Source: Bacillus sp. REN10
GTDB taxonomy: Bacteria > Bacillota > Bacilli > Bacillales > Domibacillaceae
Reading direction: 5' to 3'
Assembly (NCBI RefSeq): GCF_016820555.1
Contig: NZ_JADHDW010000007.1
Coordinates: forward strand, 1 to 64,000
DNA length: 64,000 bases
Part shown: positions 36,318 to 45,818 of the stretch, one piece after another
Layout: each line of letters opens with the position of its first letter
How positions within the stretch are numbered: position 1 is the stretch's first letter
Notes under the pieces: model-generated
Seen by the model: the letters and a program-made list of their open reading frames with translations, nothing else
Database searches by the model: none
What the model was told of the DNA's origin: nothing
Translations under genes and position numbers: made by a program

Positions 36318-37355
36318 TCAATATTGTACGCGAAGATACTCACCTTTTTTCATAGAAATATGACCAGATTCATACAATCCTCCATCGATGGTCAAGATGA
36401 CTTTTTCGACGTTGTAGTATTGGCCAAATGTGTTAGCAATGCTTTGCAAAACCATTGATTCGTAGCCGGCTCCGGCATTCATTTCACTGATAAATTCTTG
36501 ATTTAAATCGATATACACGATGCCATCCTTATTTAAATAGAGGCTGTTGATTTTTGTATTTTTGGAGAAAACCTTTCCAAGCGGAGGCTCTACCGGCTGT
36601 TTATAAGCCTCCTCTAGCTTCTTTCGCGTGATATCATTCGTCTTAAAGCTCACTTTTTTCGCTTTGTACTCTAGCTTCTCAGCATCGATATTCGGATAAA
36701 AGAAACGAACTTCTTGAACAAAGGGGACGTTCTCCTCAATTTTGCTTAATGAAGAGCTCACTTCCATCTCCCCGGACCGAAAGACAGACTTCACTAAACC
36801 AATTCCTTTTGCGTAGTAGTCCATCGTTTGGCTATCTTTATCTTTCGTGATCACTTCAATGGCCCGGTAACTGCCTGATGGCGTATAAACCGAAGCCGCT
36901 GTATTCGTGATTTTTCTCATGCGTCCATCCTTCAACTTCCAAGAGGTCCCTTTAGCAATTGGCTCCATTAACAAAACTTCTTCATCACCTTTTGCTTTTA
37001 AAAGATTTTCACGATAATAAGCTTCTCCTCTCGTCAGTACCTTCTTAAGTTTTCCATCCTTTAACTGAAGCACACTCGCTACAACCGTCCCGCCATTATC
37101 GATACGTTGCTGTATTTTCCCTTTTTCAAGATAGTCAATCATTACATGGTAGGAGGCATATTCATTGCCCTTTCCTTCATACACATATTTTACATTTTCA
37201 ACCATTGGTAAATAATCACCAATCCCCCATTTTATCCGCGAAGAAACCGCTGTTTGTTTCTCTTTCTCCTTCCTGCTTGCCTCTTTCTCACTCGCACATC
37301 CAATGACTAGAACAAAGGTGAACACAAAGCATATAAACGGGAAAAACCTTTTCAT
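36318..37355 (-). CDS. GerMN-domain lipoprotein
   Basis: The 345-residue lipoprotein has lipobox VLVIGC (Cys 20). The N-terminal half is uncharacterised. A C-terminal GerMN domain (about 225-345) contains YIDLNQEFISEMNAGAGYES and LQSIANTFGQYYNVEKVILT. GerMN domains occur in spore-germination GerM and other envelope proteins. AAGGGAGGG precedes the ATG. It is monocistronic. The role may be in sporulation or envelope; not determined. Confidence 0.8.
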   Translation of the reverse strand: MKRFFPFICFVFTFVLVIGCASEKEASRKEKEKQTAVSSRIKWGIGDYLPMVENVKYVYEGKGNEYASYHVMIDYLEKGKIQQRIDNGGTVVASVLQLKDGKLKKVLTRGEAYYRENLLKAKGDEEVLLMEPIAKGTSWKLKDGRMRKITNTAASVYTPSGSYRAIEVITKDKDSQTMDYYAKGIGLVKSVFRSGEMEVSSSLSKIEENVPFVQEVRFFYPNIDAEKLEYKAKKVSFKTNDITRKKLEEAYKQPVEPPLGKVFSKNTKINSLYLNKDGIVYIDLNQEFISEMNAGAGYESMVLQSIANTFGQYYNVEKVILTIDGGLYESGHISMKKGEYLRVQY

Positions 37356-37493
37356 ATGTCATCCCTCCCTTATTCGTCTTGCTTCCTCGTTATCTTCCTT
37401 TTACCCAGCAGCATTCCTAATTGAAACAATTCTTTCTTGAATGCAACTAATCCTCTTTTAATAACTGCAAAAAAGCGGGTGGATGAGAAAAAT

Positions 37494-37534
37494 AAAAATC
37501 TCAGATGCCTATAAAATTGACATCTGAGATTTTT
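37494..37534. terminator. Terminator of the CMD-family gene
   Basis: AAAAATCTCAGATG pairs perfectly with CATCTGAGATTTTT over a 13-base loop, just after the stop codon. Confidence 0.9.
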
Positions 37535-37536
37535 AG

Positions 37537-37932
37537 CTATTTATTTGATTGCTCTTCCTTGGATTTAAACACGTTCTTTGCCATCATCAAAGCATTTTGC
37601 ACGCGCGGAAATCCAATGTAAGGAATGAGTTGTAAGATGCTTTCGGTAATTTCCATTTGCGTCAATCCGGCGTTCATTCCCCGTTTCATATGAGTCTCCA
37701 CTTGCTGAATAGCACCTTGCGTCACAAGTGAAGCAATCGTTACAAGCGCTCTTTGTTGATGATCTAATCCTGGTCGCGTATAAATATCGCCATAAGCAAA
37801 TTCCACAATATACTTGCGCAAATCCGGTGCAATGTCTTTTAATACATCTGACTCGACTAATTGTTGCACTTCCTCCTCACTCGTATATTCCCTTAACTTG
37901 TCTATTCCTCTTTGAAACCGATCATTCTCCAT
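37537..37932 (-). CDS. Carboxymuconolactone decarboxylase-family protein
   Basis: The 131-residue CMD-family protein has the core IYTRPGLDHQQRALVTIASL, then ETHMKRGMNAGLTQMEITES. It lacks the CxxC pair of AhpD-type members, so it is closer to the decarboxylase-like (PcaC) branch. The ATG at 37932 follows GGGAGGG; the longer frame to 37986 is unsupported. Substrate unknown. Confidence 0.8.
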   Translation of the reverse strand: MENDRFQRGIDKLREYTSEEEVQQLVESDVLKDIAPDLRKYIVEFAYGDIYTRPGLDHQQRALVTIASLVTQGAIQQVETHMKRGMNAGLTQMEITESILQLIPYIGFPRVQNALMMAKNVFKSKEEQSNK

Positions 37933-37990
37933 TCTAATCCCTCCCATTACATTCAAAGTTCGTGTTTTTTCTAGTATTTCCTGCAAAAAA

Positions 37991-38027
37991 AAATAAAGTG
38001 CCAGCTTTAACGCTTGGCACTTTATTT
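37991..38027 (-). terminator. Terminator of the small zinc-ribbon gene
   Basis: AAATAAAGTGCCA pairs perfectly with TGGCACTTTATTT over an 11-base loop. The stop codon of the gene (38022-38024) lies in the stem. Confidence 0.88.
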
Positions 38028-38255
38028 CTCACCAAATTTAATAAACAATCGCTCATCGTCAATTAATCCACAAACCGCACATTGCACTCTTTTTTCTGGC
38101 CCATTGTAGGCAATATGCAGCGGCCCAAGCTCAATCATACTTTCCATCACATCCCCCGTTTGCGGATCTAATTTCACCGCACGAGCGACCTGCTTAATGA
38201 TATTAAATCGTGATCGATTCGTTTGACAGTTCGGACAGCAATAACGAGTAGTCAT
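38022..38255 (-). CDS. Small zinc-ribbon protein, unknown
   Basis: The 77-residue protein has two Cys pairs, YCCPNCQTN and QCAVCGLID, about 50 residues apart, as in zinc ribbons. AGGAGG precedes the ATG. I do not recognise the family or function. Confidence 0.68.
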   Translation of the reverse strand: MTTRYCCPNCQTNRSRFNIIKQVARAVKLDPQTGDVMESMIELGPLHIAYNGPEKRVQCAVCGLIDDERLFIKFGEK

Positions 38256-38324
38256 AGGGGGACCTCCTACTATACATAATCACCTTTAGGCTGTCCGAAA
38301 AACCTGATTATATTCATTAATGGA

Positions 38325-38353
38325 TCGACAAAAATCGGGGCGTGACAGGCACC
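38325..38353 (+). repeat. Dispersed element copy 4
   Basis: TCGACAAAAATCGGGG followed by CGTGACAGGCACC. Its right edge touches the stop codon (38354-38356) of the adhesin gene. No right inverted arm is visible. Confidence 0.88.
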
Positions 38354-41300
38354 CTATTGATTCGGCTTTCTTCTAGTAACCAACATAAGGATAAATGCTA
38401 AGAATAGTAAAGCAATCCCACCAGCTAACCATGTGTACATATTGGTTGCTGTGTTCGGTAATTTATTCTTAGAATCAGATGGTTTATCATTATCTGGCTG
38501 ATTGTTGGAATTTCCAGGATTTCCTTGTCCATTAGAGTTCGAAGGATTTTTGTTAGGACCATTTGTATTGTTATCGTTAGGGCCATTAGGAGTTACACCA
38601 ATTCCCGTGCCTCCACCAGAACTACTTGGTCCATCCTCGTTTTGTTTTTTGTTCTTAATAATTACTTTTTGAGCCTCGCCTTGTCCTTTTTTAATCGTAA
38701 ATTGAAGTGGTGTTTGATCTAGTATATAACCGGCTGGTGCTTTCGTTTCCACGAATTGATAGTCACCTGGTTTTAAGTCTGTGACAAGTAATTTACCTTC
38801 TTTATTTGTCGATAAATTGCTCTTTAGTACTTTTCCGTTTAGATCTTGTAATTCGAAGATCGCGTTTTCTAACGTCAGCTTTTTATCATCTTTGTCCACT
38901 TTCGTTAACTCGACAGCACCTTCAGCCGTTTTATTCTCAAACGTGACAGTCAACGTTTCCTTCTGACCTTTGTCAATCTTGAATTTAAGAGGCGTCGGAT
39001 CTAGTACATAACCAGTTGGTGCTTTCGTTTCCACGAATTGATAGTCACCTGGTTTTAAGTCTGTGACAAGTAATTTACCTTCTTTATTTGTTGATAAATT
39101 GCTCTTTAGTACTTTTTCGTTTGGATCTTGTAATTCGAAGACTGCGTTTTCTAACGTCAGCTTTTTATCATCTTTGTCTACTTTCGTTAACTCGACAGCA
39201 CCTGTAGAAAGTTCATTTGTGAAACTCACTTGTCTAGTCTCTGTTTGATAATTGACGATCACAAATTCAACAGGTGTTTGATTCACCTCATAGCCAAACG
39301 GGGCTTTCGTCTCAACAAATTTGTACGTACCTTGTTTCAAGTTTTTGACGACTAATTTTCCGTTTTTATCTGTTGTTAAGCCTTCTTTAAGCGTATTTCC
39401 GTATTGATCCTTTAACGCAAAGACCGCTCCTTCTAATGTCTTCTTCGGGTCGTCTTTATCTACTTTCGTTAATTCAACTTGACCTTCATCCCACTCATAG
39501 CTTGGCCATTGAATTAATTCATTCTCAAACGTCACCTTTACCATTTCTTTTTGACTTTTATCAATCGTGAACTCCTCTGGCTTCGTATTTAACACATAGC
39601 CGGCTGGCGCTTTCGTTTCCACGAATTGATAATTACCAGGACGCAAATCTTCTACGAGCACGATCCCTTTATCATCTGTTTTTAATTTCTCTTGAATCAC
39701 TTTGCCATCTTGATCCATTAACTTAAATTCCGCATCTTTTAAAGTAATCGCAGCATTACCTTTATGAACTTTCGTTAACTCTACGGCACCTGGAATTAAT
39801 TTATTCTCAAAATTTACTTTTAACATTTCTGTTTGACCTTTAACAATCGTGAATTCAAGCGGCTTCGTATTCAGCTCATAATCAGCTGGTGCTTTCGTTT
39901 CCACGAATTGATAGTCACCAGGGTGCAAGTCTTTCACAACTAATTTTCCTTCTTCATTCGTTGTTAACTTGTCTTTGATCACTTTTCCGTCTTTGTCTTG
40001 TAGTTCAAATTCCGCATCTTTCAAAGTGATTTTGTGATCATATTCGTCCACTTTAGTCAGCTCGACATCACCTAGCATAATCTTGTTCGTGTGACTAACT
40101 TTATCCACTTCTGTCTGGTCTGCTTCAATCGTAAATGGAATTGGTGTCGCATCTAATTCATAACCGAACGGGGCTTTCGTTTCAATGAATCGATAATCGC
40201 CAGGCTTTAAATCGTCGATGACGATCTTCCCATTCGCATCGGTTTTAATCTCAGAATGCGATGTGTCTTCAAAATCCGTTCCGTTGTAATATTGCAGCTT
40301 ATATACAGCATCCGGTAACAATATCGTAGAAAGCTCATCATCCATTTTTGTCAATTCCACTGAACGAATAATTTTCTTATTTTCAACCGTTTTCTTCACT
40401 TCTACTTCATCAATTGTTACAACTTGACCTGCTTTATGGATCCCAACTACATATCCTTCAGGCGCAGAATCTTCTTTCAGTAAATAGTCACCATACAATA
40501 GATTTTTGAATGTGACTTTTCCTTCTGCATCTGTCTTCGCAGTTTTAATAGCAATTTCACCTTCACTGTCATAAAGGGTGAAAGTCGCTCCAGGTAACAG
40601 CTTGTCTTTATCCGCTGCATCGACCTTTGTCACTACTAAATTACCAGTCGCTCCAGAACCCGTTCCGCTACCGCCTGATAACTTAACAGCAAATTTTTCG
40701 CTTGTTGCTGTATTTTCAGTCGTAATTTGTTCACCTGTTAATTTCACATCGTTCGATACGGTATCTCCGTTTTTGGCATTAATGAACGTTTGATACTCTA
40801 AAATATAAGCTGAATTAATATCATTCAAGAAGCTGATTTCAAATGACTGCTTCTCGTCAGCATCGGTTTTGATTTCAAGCCTGTAGTCCTTATCTTTAGT
40901 TAATTCTTCCCCTTTTGTTACGTTTCCGTTCTTGTCAACCGTTGTTTGATACAAGTGGAAAGAATTCTCTAAAAGGATTAAATTAGCACTCGGTGTATCT
41001 GTTACTTTAGCGTTGGAAATTTTCGACTGGCCCCGGTTAATCTGAACAGTCCAATCGATCAATTTCCCATTTTGTTTCGCTTGCTTGTTGACGTATTCTC
41101 CACCATATTGGACCGATACGCTACCTTTTAAACCCGTCAATTTGTCGCTACCATCAAACAGTGTAGCTGTATTTTCATATTTTTCTACAATCAGTTGATC
41201 CTTCAGACTTGTTTTATACGTAACATAATACGGAGCGTCCATCTTCCCAAAATCAATTCGGAATCCAGGATTGCCAGCTTGATCTTTAATCGAATCGTCT

Positions 41301-43900
41301 ACTATATACTTATCTTCGGCTACCTTATTGCCTATTTTAACGCCTTCAACTGAACCCGTAAGCTCCACTTCATAAACTTCCAGTGAACCTTCAACCAATT
41401 TCTGTCCTTGTAAAATAAAATCTTCCACTTTAGCATCATTGATCTTTTTCAAATTGTAGTTGACACCAATTCCCCATGTGATTTCTTTTGTTTGTGCGTT
41501 ATAGGAACCATTTTTAAAACCGTTATTGACTGTATACTGATCGGGATTGAATGTAGCTGTAGCGTCTTTGCTGTGCTCTTTTGACGTAGATCCATCTTTC
41601 CAAATCATATTGGCATGATTATCAAAACCAGTTTTCGTTTTGTCCGTTTTCCAATCGTTATCGAACTTGGTCTTATAAGTGATTGTATGAGCTCCAGTTA
41701 GTTCCTTTTTGAACATAACTTTGTAACCACTTCTCCAAGGAGTATCTATATCTTTATCTATTGGCTCTAACTCGTAATCTACTCCTCTTGTTAACCCACT
41801 AATCGCAAATGATCCTTCAATCAGCCCCAATCCACCATTCGGGAATGTATCCGTTAAAACTCCATCTGTCATATTGAAGTTATTTCTGTTTAATGCGATC
41901 GTCCAATTAACGGTTTTATCTTTATAATTCGCCTGTCCATCCCACTTATGAAGAATTTCCTGCCATGTATCTTGCGTAGCTTTCTTTTCTGTATCATGTG
42001 ATTTCACAGTATTGATGACAGTCTCACCGTCAAAAACTTGCTTCGTTGTAACCGTTTGATAAACAATTTTATAAGCGGATGAGATGTCTTGATTGAATTG
42101 TAGCTTAAATCCATTTTTACCGTCTGCCGTTTGATCTGTTTTAGTGTAATTAGAAACCAGTTCAGAGGATGCTTCCTCTCCATTTGCATCTAAAGTAACT
42201 TTATAAACCTCAAATGTACCGTTTAATTTATGACTATCCGTGAAAAGATCTTCTAGCCAAGCGTCCTTTTGAGCGATGGTTTTCTCATTGTAGTTATACT
42301 TGATTTCCCAATCGATTGTTTGATTTAGGGATTTGTATTCCGTTGCTTTTTTCTCTAAAGGTTTTCCGCGTCCGACCGAAACCGTGCTCGTGGCATCAAT
42401 ATCTGTTGTATTGTCTCCTGATAAAGTGGCGGTATTACTGTAGCTTGTTTTGTCGTGGTCAGTAATCGTTGTTGTATACTTGATCCGATACGCTTTATCA
42501 AGCGTTTCATCTTGAAACTGAAGTTCAAAATCTTTGCCATCAGTTGTTTTTACAATTTTATATTTTTCAGAACCGACTTGGTTAACTACTGTTGTTGATC
42601 CATCTAGATTTATTCCTAGTTCAAATACTTGAATGGAATCTGGTTGTAATTCTTGTCCCTCTTGAATTGGATCTTTGACAACAGCGTGTGTAATCTTGTC
42701 TAGTTGTTTATTAATATCAATCGTCCAATCAATCGTTTTTGCATTATAACCTGTATCAGGAACACCTGATTTATCAATTGCCTTACCTGGCTTCGGTTGA
42801 AAGTGAACAGGTATTGTCACAATTCCGCTTTCTGTAGGAAATTCAATGATTTGATTGGTACTACCTTGAATCTTATAACTGAATATACTCCATAATTCAA
42901 GCTCTCCAGAAATATCTGAGCGAGTGGTTATTTCTTCATTAAAAGTCATCGTGACTTTTCCATCTGTTGTTACTTTAAAAGTACCGACATCTTTGCTGTT
43001 TGGAACAGCTAACTTTCCATCAATCTCATTATATAGTTCAAATTCATCTGGTAATTGAAACTCAAATGTAGAGCCTGCACCGTAACCATGACCATCCGGG
43101 AGTCTCCACTTATAATGCACGCCAACTTCTGTGCCTAAAAGCGGACGCCCATCTGGAAATTCCCCATCCTTAATTTCAACATTTTCTGTATTTGTCAACG
43201 TAACATCTGTAATAATATTTTCCGTAATCTGTGTCGTCGCTGTGGCTGCCTTCATAGATAAAGCAGGCGCTTTATTGGTCGTGTTTTTTTCCTCTTTCTG
43301 ATCTACAACTTCAGTATCTTCTGATGGCTTTTCACCGTCTTTGTTTTCAACAGGTGCTTCAACATCTGATTGAAAAGCTACCTGAATTATTTGCTCTTTG
43401 TCGTTAAGATCAAAGACAATTGGAAGCTTTTCACTTCCTGTTACAGCCATTGGATCAAAGACAACTGGAATGCTTAGCTTGCCGCTAACATTTCCTTGAC
43501 TTTCTGCTACTTTATTAAAAGCAATGGTTACTTGACCATCTTGACCCACGTGGTAGGTTCCTATTTCCGTTTGATTATTTGTTAATAATGAATGATTGAT
43601 TTCATTATTAATCTGAAAAACAAGCGGCAGATGGAAGGTAAATGTATCTCCTTCCTTCATAGTTGCATTCGAAATAGCCCATTCGTAATGTACATCTATC
43701 TTTGCTTCTCGACTGGGCTTAAATTTTTCATTTTTGTCAGCATCAATTAATTGACCGCTTTGATCAGTCATCGTGACATTTTTCAAAATACTTTGGCCTA
43801 GCTCTTCCGCATTAATATGTGTGGGAAAACTAGTCCCATAAATTATATTTTGGAAGAATAAAATAAATATCAGGCTAATTATACCTATCTTCCTTTTCAT
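38354..43900 (-). CDS. LPNTA-anchored adhesin with Ig-like, collagen-binding and SpaA domains
   Basis: This is an 1848-residue surface protein. The signal peptide is about residues 1-32. Two N-terminal fibrinogen-binding-like Ig folds follow (about 35-170 and 228-375), separated by a Glu/Lys linker. Five collagen-binding-like units come next, each opening with a pattern such as IDWTIDINKQ or VNWTIALNRN (about 385-1070). Then come seven SpaA/Cna-B repeats (about 1083-1750) with VELTKVD (isopeptide Lys) and FVETKAP (Glu). A Gly/Asn/Pro hinge leads to LPNTA at 1814, a hydrophobic helix and RRKPNQ. It is probably a fibrous adhesin attached to peptidoglycan by the class D sortase encoded divergently. 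Binding ligand unknown. Confidence 0.92.
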   Translation of the reverse strand: MKRKIGIISLIFILFFQNIIYGTSFPTHINAEELGQSILKNVTMTDQSGQLIDADKNEKFKPSREAKIDVHYEWAISNATMKEGDTFTFHLPLVFQINNEINHSLLTNNQTEIGTYHVGQDGQVTIAFNKVAESQGNVSGKLSIPVVFDPMAVTGSEKLPIVFDLNDKEQIIQVAFQSDVEAPVENKDGEKPSEDTEVVDQKEEKNTTNKAPALSMKAATATTQITENIITDVTLTNTENVEIKDGEFPDGRPLLGTEVGVHYKWRLPDGHGYGAGSTFEFQLPDEFELYNEIDGKLAVPNSKDVGTFKVTTDGKVTMTFNEEITTRSDISGELELWSIFSYKIQGSTNQIIEFPTESGIVTIPVHFQPKPGKAIDKSGVPDTGYNAKTIDWTIDINKQLDKITHAVVKDPIQEGQELQPDSIQVFELGINLDGSTTVVNQVGSEKYKIVKTTDGKDFELQFQDETLDKAYRIKYTTTITDHDKTSYSNTATLSGDNTTDIDATSTVSVGRGKPLEKKATEYKSLNQTIDWEIKYNYNEKTIAQKDAWLEDLFTDSHKLNGTFEVYKVTLDANGEEASSELVSNYTKTDQTADGKNGFKLQFNQDISSAYKIVYQTVTTKQVFDGETVINTVKSHDTEKKATQDTWQEILHKWDGQANYKDKTVNWTIALNRNNFNMTDGVLTDTFPNGGLGLIEGSFAISGLTRGVDYELEPIDKDIDTPWRSGYKVMFKKELTGAHTITYKTKFDNDWKTDKTKTGFDNHANMIWKDGSTSKEHSKDATATFNPDQYTVNNGFKNGSYNAQTKEITWGIGVNYNLKKINDAKVEDFILQGQKLVEGSLEVYEVELTGSVEGVKIGNKVAEDKYIVDDSIKDQAGNPGFRIDFGKMDAPYYVTYKTSLKDQLIVEKYENTATLFDGSDKLTGLKGSVSVQYGGEYVNKQAKQNGKLIDWTVQINRGQSKISNAKVTDTPSANLILLENSFHLYQTTVDKNGNVTKGEELTKDKDYRLEIKTDADEKQSFEISFLNDINSAYILEYQTFINAKNGDTVSNDVKLTGEQITTENTATSEKFAVKLSGGSGTGSGATGNLVVTKVDAADKDKLLPGATFTLYDSEGEIAIKTAKTDAEGKVTFKNLLYGDYLLKEDSAPEGYVVGIHKAGQVVTIDEVEVKKTVENKKIIRSVELTKMDDELSTILLPDAVYKLQYYNGTDFEDTSHSEIKTDANGKIVIDDLKPGDYRFIETKAPFGYELDATPIPFTIEADQTEVDKVSHTNKIMLGDVELTKVDEYDHKITLKDAEFELQDKDGKVIKDKLTTNEEGKLVVKDLHPGDYQFVETKAPADYELNTKPLEFTIVKGQTEMLKVNFENKLIPGAVELTKVHKGNAAITLKDAEFKLMDQDGKVIQEKLKTDDKGIVLVEDLRPGNYQFVETKAPAGYVLNTKPEEFTIDKSQKEMVKVTFENELIQWPSYEWDEGQVELTKVDKDDPKKTLEGAVFALKDQYGNTLKEGLTTDKNGKLVVKNLKQGTYKFVETKAPFGYEVNQTPVEFVIVNYQTETRQVSFTNELSTGAVELTKVDKDDKKLTLENAVFELQDPNEKVLKSNLSTNKEGKLLVTDLKPGDYQFVETKAPTGYVLDPTPLKFKIDKGQKETLTVTFENKTAEGAVELTKVDKDDKKLTLENAIFELQDLNGKVLKSNLSTNKEGKLLVTDLKPGDYQFVETKAPAGYILDQTPLQFTIKKGQGEAQKVIIKNKKQNEDGPSSSGGGTGIGVTPNGPNDNNTNGPNKNPSNSNGQGNPGNSNNQPDNDKPSDSKNKLPNTATNMYTWLAGGIALLFLAFILMLVTRRKPNQ
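38690..39253. repeat. Near-identical tandem SpaA coding repeats (282-bp period)
   Basis: The last two SpaA repeats of the adhesin are almost identical at DNA level over long blocks. For example, the same stretch recurs at about 38760 and 39042, an offset of 282 bases or 94 codons. Earlier repeats are more diverged. This points to recent duplication and possible length variation between strains. Confidence 0.85.
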
Positions 43901-44408
43901 TTTTCTTTATTACCTCCCGCTTGATCATAAGTTGACCTTATTACCTATACATCAAAGATTATTTCTAAATATGTATAGACTTAAATCTTCCTATTAATAT
44001 TTTCCATAACTTTAATTCAAGTATTTTACAAGAAAAATATTGGTTTAATTAGGATTTGATTATAAGATACAACTAAATAATACCTATTTATCCGTTTCAT
44101 CATTAATGATAAGTTACCAATCTCTACATTTTCTAAACATGCCTTTAGAACTCTATTCTTACAACAATCTTAGGCCAATCAACAACAAAACTCCCCCCTT
44201 TTCACTATTTATAAATCGAACAAAACTCAATAAAAAGCATCGTTATATGTTGATAATTTACGATTTTAGTAATGTATATAATTTTCTAAATGATGACTAA
44301 ACTGCAATTTTAATCAAAGATAAAGATATCGTTTTTTTAACAGTCCTGATATAATGAAAATGAAATTAATTATTCATGTAGATGAAAGATAGAAAGGGGG
44401 AGATCATC
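43901..44408. other. Long AT-rich intergenic region between adhesin and sortase
   Basis: About 500 bases separate the divergent adhesin and sortase genes. It contains an extended -10 for the sortase (44347-44355). The AT-rich sequence has no supported gene; a 64-codon frame at 44106-44300 lacks a ribosome site and protein-like composition. No clear operator is recognised. Confidence 0.6.
44347..44355 (+). promoter_or_regulatory. Extended -10 promoter of the sortase gene
   Basis: TG, one base, then a perfect TATAAT (44350-44355), about 55 bases before the chosen TTG start. The -35 region is T-rich and weak. Confidence 0.5.
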
Positions 44409-44984
44409 TTGCTGAAGGGGGTACGAAACCTCACGTTTATGAGCGGAATTATTTTTATTGGCATATTTACCTACCAGTTTCTACAAAGTGAAAAGCTTCA
44501 AAATGATTCTATGCAAGAGGCAGAAGCACATATAGCAGAATATAAAGAATCGTCATCCAATCCGGACACCTTTAAAGTGAAGGAAAACGAGGCTTTTGCT
44601 ACACTTGAAATTCCAAAATTAGATAAAGAAATACCTGTCGTTGAAGGCACAGATGCCGATTCATTAAGTAAAGGCATTGGACATTTATCACAGTCTGTTC
44701 TTCCAGGACAAGGAGAACAAATTGTATTCTCGGGCCATCGAGACACGGTTTTTCGTGAATTTAGCAAAATGAAAATCGGTGATACATTCATCGTCCATAT
44801 GCCATATGGCTCCTATTCCTATGTCATCAAACATACAGAGATTGTAGACGAAGATGATACATCGGTTATTAGAAAAATGGGAGAAGAAGTTCTTGTTGTC
44901 ACCACTTGTTATCCCTTTAGGTTTGTGGGCAATGCTCCCGAACGCTTCGTTGCCTATGCTTATCTGGTAGAAGATGAAAAATGA
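44409..44984 (+). CDS. Class D sortase
   Basis: The 191-residue membrane-anchored transpeptidase has an N-terminal helix (NLTFMSGIIFIGIFTYQFLQ). The sortase barrel carries catalytic His in VFSGHRDTVFREF, catalytic Cys in VVTTCYPFRFVG and Arg in PERFVAYAYL. Class D sortases of Bacillus recognise LPNTA-type signals, matching the LPNTA motif of the divergent adhesin. A TTG at 44409, six bases after AAGGGGGAG, is preferred to the ATG at 44382, which lies before that site. Confidence 0.88.
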   Translation: MLKGVRNLTFMSGIIFIGIFTYQFLQSEKLQNDSMQEAEAHIAEYKESSSNPDTFKVKENEAFATLEIPKLDKEIPVVEGTDADSLSKGIGHLSQSVLPGQGEQIVFSGHRDTVFREFSKMKIGDTFIVHMPYGSYSYVIKHTEIVDEDDTSVIRKMGEEVLVVTTCYPFRFVGNAPERFVAYAYLVEDEK

Positions 44985-45050
44985 TTCTCTCTTAGAGGAG
45001 CGTTAACAGGATGTATTCATTGGAAGGATCATTTATTGAAATTAAACGGT

Positions 45051-45096
45051 AAAAGCGGCAAATAATCCTGATTGTGAGGATTGCTTGCCGCTTTTT
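45051..45096 (+). terminator. Terminator of the sortase gene
   Basis: AAAAGCGGCAA and AATCCT pair with AGGATT and TTGCCGCTTTTT, with a short internal bulge. Confidence 0.88.
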
Positions 45097-45120
45097 GTGA
45101 CTATTTTTATGTTAGCGCCA

Positions 45121-45153
45121 TTCGATAAAAGCCGAAGAGTGACTGGGCACCAT
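45121..45153 (+). repeat. Dispersed element copy 5 (degenerate)
   Basis: TTCGATAAAAGCCG followed by AAGAGTGACTGGGCACC keeps the element outline with several substitutions and one inserted base. It has the same orientation as all other copies, which supports long residence in this chromosome. Confidence 0.6.
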
Positions 45154-45181
45154 CTCTAGCAATGTAGTCTCTGGAATAAGC

Positions 45182-45215
45182 AAAATAAGCCCATCAAAAA
45201 AGATGCGCTTATTTT
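45182..45215 (-). terminator. Terminator of psiE
   Basis: AAAATAAGC and CATC pair with GATG and GCTTATTTT around A6, overlapping the psiE stop region. Confidence 0.75.
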
Positions 45216-45652
45216 CTAAAAAACCACTTGCTTTCCGGTCGATCTCGCGGTGTTAAATTTAGAATAAAATAGGAAACAATTAAAATTAAAATGACAAGTG
45301 AGTAAAATAAAGTATGCAACGCGTCATCATGGTCCACGATGATCAATCGTATCATTGCGGTAATACCGATATAGAGGAAGTAACGCAGCGGAAAATGGTA
45401 CTCTTCTTTGAAATACTTCACAATCATAGCAATAAATTCAAAGTACAGAAAGAAAATCAGAATATTGGCTAAATACAGTTGATGATCCACCTGTCCATCA
45501 CTTAATAAAATACGACTGAAGACAAAAAGCTCTTTCACCAATAAAAAAGACAAAATGATGGCAAGAAAAACAAGTGAAACATTTAATAACACTTGTTGTA
45601 TCTTTGGAAACACTCGCAAAAAGAAGCTATACCCTTGTTTGATTTTTTGCAT
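45209..45652 (-). CDS. psiE: PsiE-family membrane protein
   Basis: The 147-residue protein has four hydrophobic helices. Conserved PsiE features are visible: FLYFEFIAMIVKYFKEEYHF and YIGITAMIRLIIVDHDD. PsiE was named for phosphate-starvation induction in E. coli; its role is unknown. GGGAGAGG precedes the ATG. A PhoX-like phosphatase gene lies 3 kb away, but co-regulation is not evident here. Confidence 0.85.
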   Translation of the reverse strand: MQKIKQGYSFFLRVFPKIQQVLLNVSLVFLAIILSFLLVKELFVFSRILLSDGQVDHQLYLANILIFFLYFEFIAMIVKYFKEEYHFPLRYFLYIGITAMIRLIIVDHDDALHTLFYSLVILILIVSYFILNLTPRDRPESKWFFRK

Positions 45653-45752
45653 CTATTCCTCTCCCTTCTATAATTTCGTAATAAAAATACCTGGCTTCAT
45701 TTCTACTATAATTTTATCATAAAACGATGATTTGAATTTCTCTCGCATACAA

Positions 45753-45795
45753 AAAAGCACATGTTGAACACTCATGTATTCACGCATGCGCTTTT
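45753..45795 (-). terminator. Probable terminator of the ywqG-like gene
   Basis: AAAAGCACATG pairs with CATGCGCTTTT (one mismatch) across a long loop, 25 bases after the stop codon. Confidence 0.5.
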
Positions 45796-45818
45796 CGTTT
45801 AGTAGCAAAATGCTCTGC

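Noticed and set aside
38354-43900. Plus-strand frames of 61-71 codons antisense to the adhesin repeats
   Set aside because: They repeat only because the SpaA coding repeats are duplicated; none has a ribosome site.
44106-44300. 64-codon frame between adhesin and sortase
   Set aside because: It has no ribosome binding site and unlikely composition, and lies in an AT-rich promoter region.
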